From: Bdellovibrio reynosensis
Lineage (GTDB): Bacteria > Bdellovibrionota > Bdellovibrionia > Bdellovibrionales > Bdellovibrionaceae
DNA length: 64,000 nucleotides
NCBI RefSeq assembly: GCF_022814725.1
Contig: NZ_CP093442.1
Location: 2,790,001-2,854,000, forward strand
Direction: 5' to 3'
Both the position numbers and the translations under genes were made by a program. The notes beneath the pieces are model-generated. The model did not search any database. It was not told where the DNA came from and saw only the letters and a list, made by a program, of their open reading frames with translations. This document shows, piece by piece, positions 61,096 to 64,000 of this stretch (its first letter is position 1; each line of letters begins with the position of its first letter).

Positions 61096-61620
61096 CTAGA
61101 TTTTTTTAGCAAGAACCACAAATTCAAGATTTTCCACTTTCGGAATTCCGAAGCGTTCGTCACCGTATGGAAAAGGTTTCTTTTCTCCAGTTAGGCGGAA
61201 CCCATGCTTTTCATACCAAGCAATCAGTTCCTTACGCACAGAAATCACCGTCATAAAAATGGTATTACAATCCCAAAATTGTGCAAGTGCTTCTGACTCT
61301 GCCAAAAGCATTTTCCCTATGCTCTTTTTTTGCAGTTTCGGATCGACGGTTAACATTCCCAAGTAGCATTTTTCATCTTGGTGTTCTAAGTGAACACAGC
61401 CCAAAAGATTTCCGGTGTCGTCATCCTCAGCGATAAGAACAATCGAACCATCTTTGTGAATGAGATCGGTGATACCCTGTTTGTCGACGCGCTGGCCGCC
61501 AAGAATGTCAGCTTCCGTGGTCCAGCCCACTTTCGAGCTATCACCGCGATAAGCTGAATTCACAAGCTGCACAAGACTTTCCACATGACTGTCATCGGCT
61601 TGAGTGAATTCGATATGCAT
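61096..61620 (-). CDS. GNAT-family acetyltransferase
   Basis: A 174-residue GNAT protein: the acetyl-CoA loop is MLTVDPKLQKKSIGKMLLAESEALA with the QKKSIGK pattern (Q/RxxGxG/A-like), after LLGCVHLEHQDEKCYLG. C-terminal strand IFMTVISVRKELIAWYEKHGFRLTGE is typical. Substrate unknown. Starts 6 nt after the methyltransferase gene, so they are one transcript. Confidence 0.85.
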   Translation of the reverse strand: MHIEFTQADDSHVESLVQLVNSAYRGDSSKVGWTTEADILGGQRVDKQGITDLIHKDGSIVLIAEDDDTGNLLGCVHLEHQDEKCYLGMLTVDPKLQKKSIGKMLLAESEALAQFWDCNTIFMTVISVRKELIAWYEKHGFRLTGEKKPFPYGDERFGIPKVENLEFVVLAKKI

Positions 61621-61626
61621 AAATTC

Positions 61627-62661
61627 CTACTTCTTTTTTAGATAAACGAAGAACTCTTTTCCCTGGCGTCTTGGGACTGACTTTTGCCAGCGGCCCCAGA
61701 AGATCGGGTGATAGTGACCTTTTAAGCGTTGGCGAAGTTCCCATTCACTTCCACCATAAGGGGGGCCTTGGCGTTTTTCAAAGGCAAAGAAAACACCCAT
61801 CAAATGACCGCCACTTACCAAAAGACGATTCCAGGTTTTGACTAATTCCTGTCTTTTGATTGGGTTTATAGCGCAATAGCACGTGTGTTCGAAAACAATG
61901 TCAAAAGATTGATCCATGTTCTGTGGAAGTTTGAAAAGATCCGCTTCCATGAACGTGATATTTTCCAAGTGTCCGTAAAGTTTTTTTGCTCTTTCTAAAG
62001 CCACTGGGGAAATATCCACCGCCGTTACAAAGTGCCCTGCCGCTGCAAATAAAGCGGCATCGTGACCTTCACCGCAACCCAAAACCAGGACGCGGGAACG
62101 GGAGATTTTCAGACGCGGAATCATGTCTTTTAAGGCTTCAGCGGGTTCGCCTAAATTCCAGCCGGGATTTTTTTCTTCCTCATAAATCGAAGTCCAAAAT
62201 TTTTCTTTTTCGACTTCTTTTTTAGGCTGCCAGTAGTTTGGAATTTCAATCTGCTTCCCTTGAAACTCGACGTAATCGTCGCCGTATTCATCTAGCAAAT
62301 TAAAGAATTCGGCTTGGGCTTTGCGCGAGAAAACAAAAGGAATTTTATTCGAAGCATATCCGTGGAAACGATCCCATTCATCAAGTGATAGGGATTCAAG
62401 TTCAAACGCATAATGAACACCGTAAGGAAGGCTGATTTCCCAAGAATTATTTTTAAGGTGAACATTGGTAGCGATATAAGGTTCGTCGAAAGCTTCAACG
62501 ATGACTGGTGTTGCGCCGATAGTGGAAACTAAGGTGCCACCTTCGTGAAGTTTTAAATTTTGCAGAAGTTCTTGGCCCACTAGAGGGTCTTGGATGCGAA
62601 CCTCGCGGCTCAGTCCAAATCCCTCTTCATCAATTTGTACAAATTGAGTGGGAATAGGCAT
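61627..62661 (-). CDS. TPMT-like SAM methyltransferase with N-terminal extension
   Basis: A 344-residue protein. The C-terminal ~190 residues are a thiopurine-S-methyltransferase-like domain: SRVLVLGCGEGHDAALFAAAGHFVTAVDIS (SAM loop plus acidic end), and FDIVFEHTCYCAINPIKRQELVKTW. The N-terminal ~155 residues (EDVRIQDPLVGQ-like: LSREVRIQDPLVGQELLQNLKL) form an extra domain I cannot place. Its ATG shares a base with the upstream stop (TAATG). Substrate unknown. Confidence 0.82.
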   Translation of the reverse strand: MPIPTQFVQIDEEGFGLSREVRIQDPLVGQELLQNLKLHEGGTLVSTIGATPVIVEAFDEPYIATNVHLKNNSWEISLPYGVHYAFELESLSLDEWDRFHGYASNKIPFVFSRKAQAEFFNLLDEYGDDYVEFQGKQIEIPNYWQPKKEVEKEKFWTSIYEEEKNPGWNLGEPAEALKDMIPRLKISRSRVLVLGCGEGHDAALFAAAGHFVTAVDISPVALERAKKLYGHLENITFMEADLFKLPQNMDQSFDIVFEHTCYCAINPIKRQELVKTWNRLLVSGGHLMGVFFAFEKRQGPPYGGSEWELRQRLKGHYHPIFWGRWQKSVPRRQGKEFFVYLKKK

Positions 62662-63179
62662 TAGTGCTCTGTTTTAGGGGCTGCTGGTGTTACAGCAGGA
62701 GTGGCTGTCGGAGCAGGAGTGGCCGCTGGTGTTTCGCCAGTAGTTGCTGTTTCTGCTTCTTCAGTTTCTTCGCCCGGAGTGATAGTCGAACCTTCAGTGA
62801 AAACTACGATGTCGTTAGTTGTTTTAACTGATTGCAAAGTCCATTTATCAACGTCTGAATCTTCAGATGGTTCGCGGTAAAGAACAGCTTCACCTTCGAT
62901 AACTTGTTCTAACTCTTCGCCGTCTTCAGTTGGCTCAACAAATTTGTAAGCAAACGTGGCGCGCACTTTGTTGTCGCTTAAAGTTTCAGTCCAAAGTCTC
63001 ATGATTGTAAGGTCTTTAGCGTTGGGCTTTTTAGTAACCAAAGTGTTGCCGATAAGCTCAGCCAATTTCACCTGAATGCCGGAGTGCGTCTCAAATCCAA
63101 CGGCTTCTGAAGTGTGAATTACGTTCCAAGTCCATACGAGGGCGGCAACGAAAACGATGAGACTAACAATTTTCTTCAT
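62661..63179 (-). CDS. Membrane-anchored or exported protein with Pro/Ala/Thr-rich tail
   Basis: A 172-residue protein: N-terminal hydrophobic helix (KKIVSLIVFVAALVWTW) as anchor or signal, a ~110-residue globular part (LTIMRLWTETLSDNKVRATFAYKFV), and a low-complexity tail of about 40 residues rich in Thr, Glu, Pro and Ala (TPAATPAPTATPAVTP). The start is ATG 63179 with GAGAGGAC; the longer frame reaching 63311 would overlap the divergent gene's promoter. First gene of the operon with methyltransferase and GNAT. Confidence 0.65.
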   Translation of the reverse strand: MKKIVSLIVFVAALVWTWNVIHTSEAVGFETHSGIQVKLAELIGNTLVTKKPNAKDLTIMRLWTETLSDNKVRATFAYKFVEPTEDGEELEQVIEGEAVLYREPSEDSDVDKWTLQSVKTTNDIVVFTEGSTITPGEETEEAETATTGETPAATPAPTATPAVTPAAPKTEH

Positions 63180-63299
63180 TTCTAGAGTCCTCTCTCTATT
63201 ACTCAGTGTTCTAAAACTGACAACCTTATCCGAGCATGATATTTCGTTTTTTTCAACTATCGTGTCCGGTACTCCGATGTAGACCAGAGAGGATATCTC

Positions 63300-63932
63300 A
63301 TGAATCAGCAATGGCTGACAATCTTAATGTCAAAGGGGATTGAGCTTGAGCAAAACTTGCGACAACAGTTGCAAAGTGCAAAAGACGGTTTGAAAAGCCA
63401 GCTCGAAGAACGCGGAATTCGCTTAGGGGCCGCTGATCTGGCGGCGTTGTTAGAAGAGATTTCTCCGAAGGCCTCTCATGCTGCGCTTAGTTATGCGCTT
63501 GATATCGTAAGACCTTTTTCTGCAGGGATGGGTTTAAGAATTTCTCGTCTGTCAGACACGCAAGTTGAGATGGTCATTCCAGCTCGCACTCGCAACATGA
63601 GCGAAGAAAATGCATTGCATGAAGGTGCGCTGATCACTGCAGCGGTTGAGGCGTCTAAACTTTTGTGGATGCGACATGCGCCGATTGGTGGTTTTCAAAT
63701 CACTGTTACGCACACAGAAGCAAATTTCTTTAAAACTTGCAGTGAAGAATGCCGTCTGCGCTTGGAACTTTCCGAACAAAGCCGCGAAATTATTTTAACT
63801 CAAGTTCGGGATAACCGCGAAGCCAAGGCTGAAGCTGAAGTGAAGGTTTTTGACGAACACGAACAAGCCATCGCTGAGATCCGCTTGAATTTGAATTTTA
63901 AACACATGCCTGCGTTGAGCGGCCAAGGTTAG
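63300..63932 (+). CDS. Hotdog-fold (DUF4442-like) protein
   Basis: A 210-residue protein. The C-terminal ~140 residues are a single hotdog domain: VEMVIPARTRNMSEENALHEGALITAAVEASKLL matches the DUF4442/PaaI-like thioesterase helix, then ANFFKTCSEECRLRLEL. The N-terminal ~65 residues are a charged helix. RBS GAGAGGATA. It lies 6 nt before an acyl-CoA carboxyltransferase start, so a thioesterase or acyl-CoA-binding role in that pathway is likely. Confidence 0.7.
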   Translation: MNQQWLTILMSKGIELEQNLRQQLQSAKDGLKSQLEERGIRLGAADLAALLEEISPKASHAALSYALDIVRPFSAGMGLRISRLSDTQVEMVIPARTRNMSEENALHEGALITAAVEASKLLWMRHAPIGGFQITVTHTEANFFKTCSEECRLRLELSEQSREIILTQVRDNREAKAEAEVKVFDEHEQAIAEIRLNLNFKHMPALSGQG

Positions 63933-63937
63933 AGTAA

Positions 63938-64000
63938 ATGGAAATTTTAGAAAGTCATATTGATACAGGCTCTGCTGATTTCAAAGCCAATCGCGAAGCG
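63938..64000 (+). CDS. Acyl-CoA carboxylase carboxyltransferase subunit, 5' end (partial)
   Basis: The window ends 21 codons into this gene. The start MEILESHIDTGSADFKANREA resembles N-termini of methylcrotonoyl/propionyl-CoA carboxylase beta subunits (short Leu-x-Ser...Asp...Phe-x-x-Asn pattern). ATG 63938 lies 6 nt after the hotdog gene stop; the upstream AAGGTTAGAG is a modest RBS. Identity is tentative because so little is visible. Confidence 0.5.
   Translation, partial: MEILESHIDTGSADFKANREA

Overview
The window is a chromosomal stretch of a Gram-negative bacterium: it has an outer-membrane LamB-type porin, many Sec signal peptides, PqiA/MCE envelope proteins and a bacterial type A RNase P RNA. 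It reads best as a Bdellovibrio-like (Bdellovibrionota) genome. The deaminase at 49402 resembles the family I recall as named after a Bdellovibrio protein, and the overall gene content fits, but this placement is inference. The sequence looks AT-leaning. There is no prophage, CRISPR array, insertion sequence, tRNA or rRNA operon, and no gene that is clearly horizontally acquired.

Layout. 1-10 kb: a mosaic of small stand-alone genes (MBL-fold hydrolase, GyrI-like, LysR, DoxX-like membrane protein, CoA-binding protein, HemG-like flavodoxin, YjdM, beta-carbonic anhydrase, VOC proteins). 10.4-13.5 kb: a reverse-strand operon pqiA - MCE protein - ABC ATPase - ABC-2 permease. 13.6-19.3 kb: GAF hybrid histidine kinase, an unlisted 20-41-residue membrane peptide with its own terminator, L,D-transpeptidase, zinc-finger protein, class III aminotransferase, cupin. 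19.3-29.9 kb: a complete maltodextrin/glycogen locus. Its reverse-strand operon is pulA > malE-malF fusion > malG > malK > alpha-amylase > ROK sugar kinase, and a lamB-like porin is divergent to it. 30-43 kb: asparaginase half-protein, VOC, GreA/B-like, Hsp20, epimerase/DUF2867, membrane glycosyltransferase, UbiG-like methyltransferase, B12/radical SAM protein, M28 aminopeptidase, NhaR-like LysR, HPF-like and BON stress proteins. 43-54 kb: flavin reductase, sodB, a SpeD-SpeE fusion, a polysaccharide-deacetylase-like protein lacking its metal ligands, RlmK, a Bd3614-type deaminase, a hybrid kinase, OsmC and a cysteine-rich copper-storage-like protein. 54-64 kb: rnpB, oligoendopeptidase F, GST, a three-gene ABC-2 exporter, a secreted endonuclease/phosphatase-fold protein, a GNAT-methyltransferase operon, a hotdog protein and the first codons of an acyl-CoA carboxyltransferase.

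How genes work together. In the maltodextrin locus the porin admits glucans, secreted pullulanase and amylase cut them, the MalEF-MalG-MalK transporter imports the products and the ROK kinase phosphorylates released glucose. One-nucleotide overlaps (TGATG, TAATG) couple translation of pulA, malEF and malG.

Main unexplained structure. A ~124-bp imperfect palindrome occurs three times in the same orientation (45533-45655, 47029-47152, 54427-54550). The central hairpin and a flanking stem change by compensatory substitutions between copies. Two copies sit directly upstream of the Shine-Dalgarno sequences of sodB and speDE and so bracket speDE; the third lies between rnpB and pepF. Read on the minus strand, the element is also an open, partly conserved peptide in two of the three copies.
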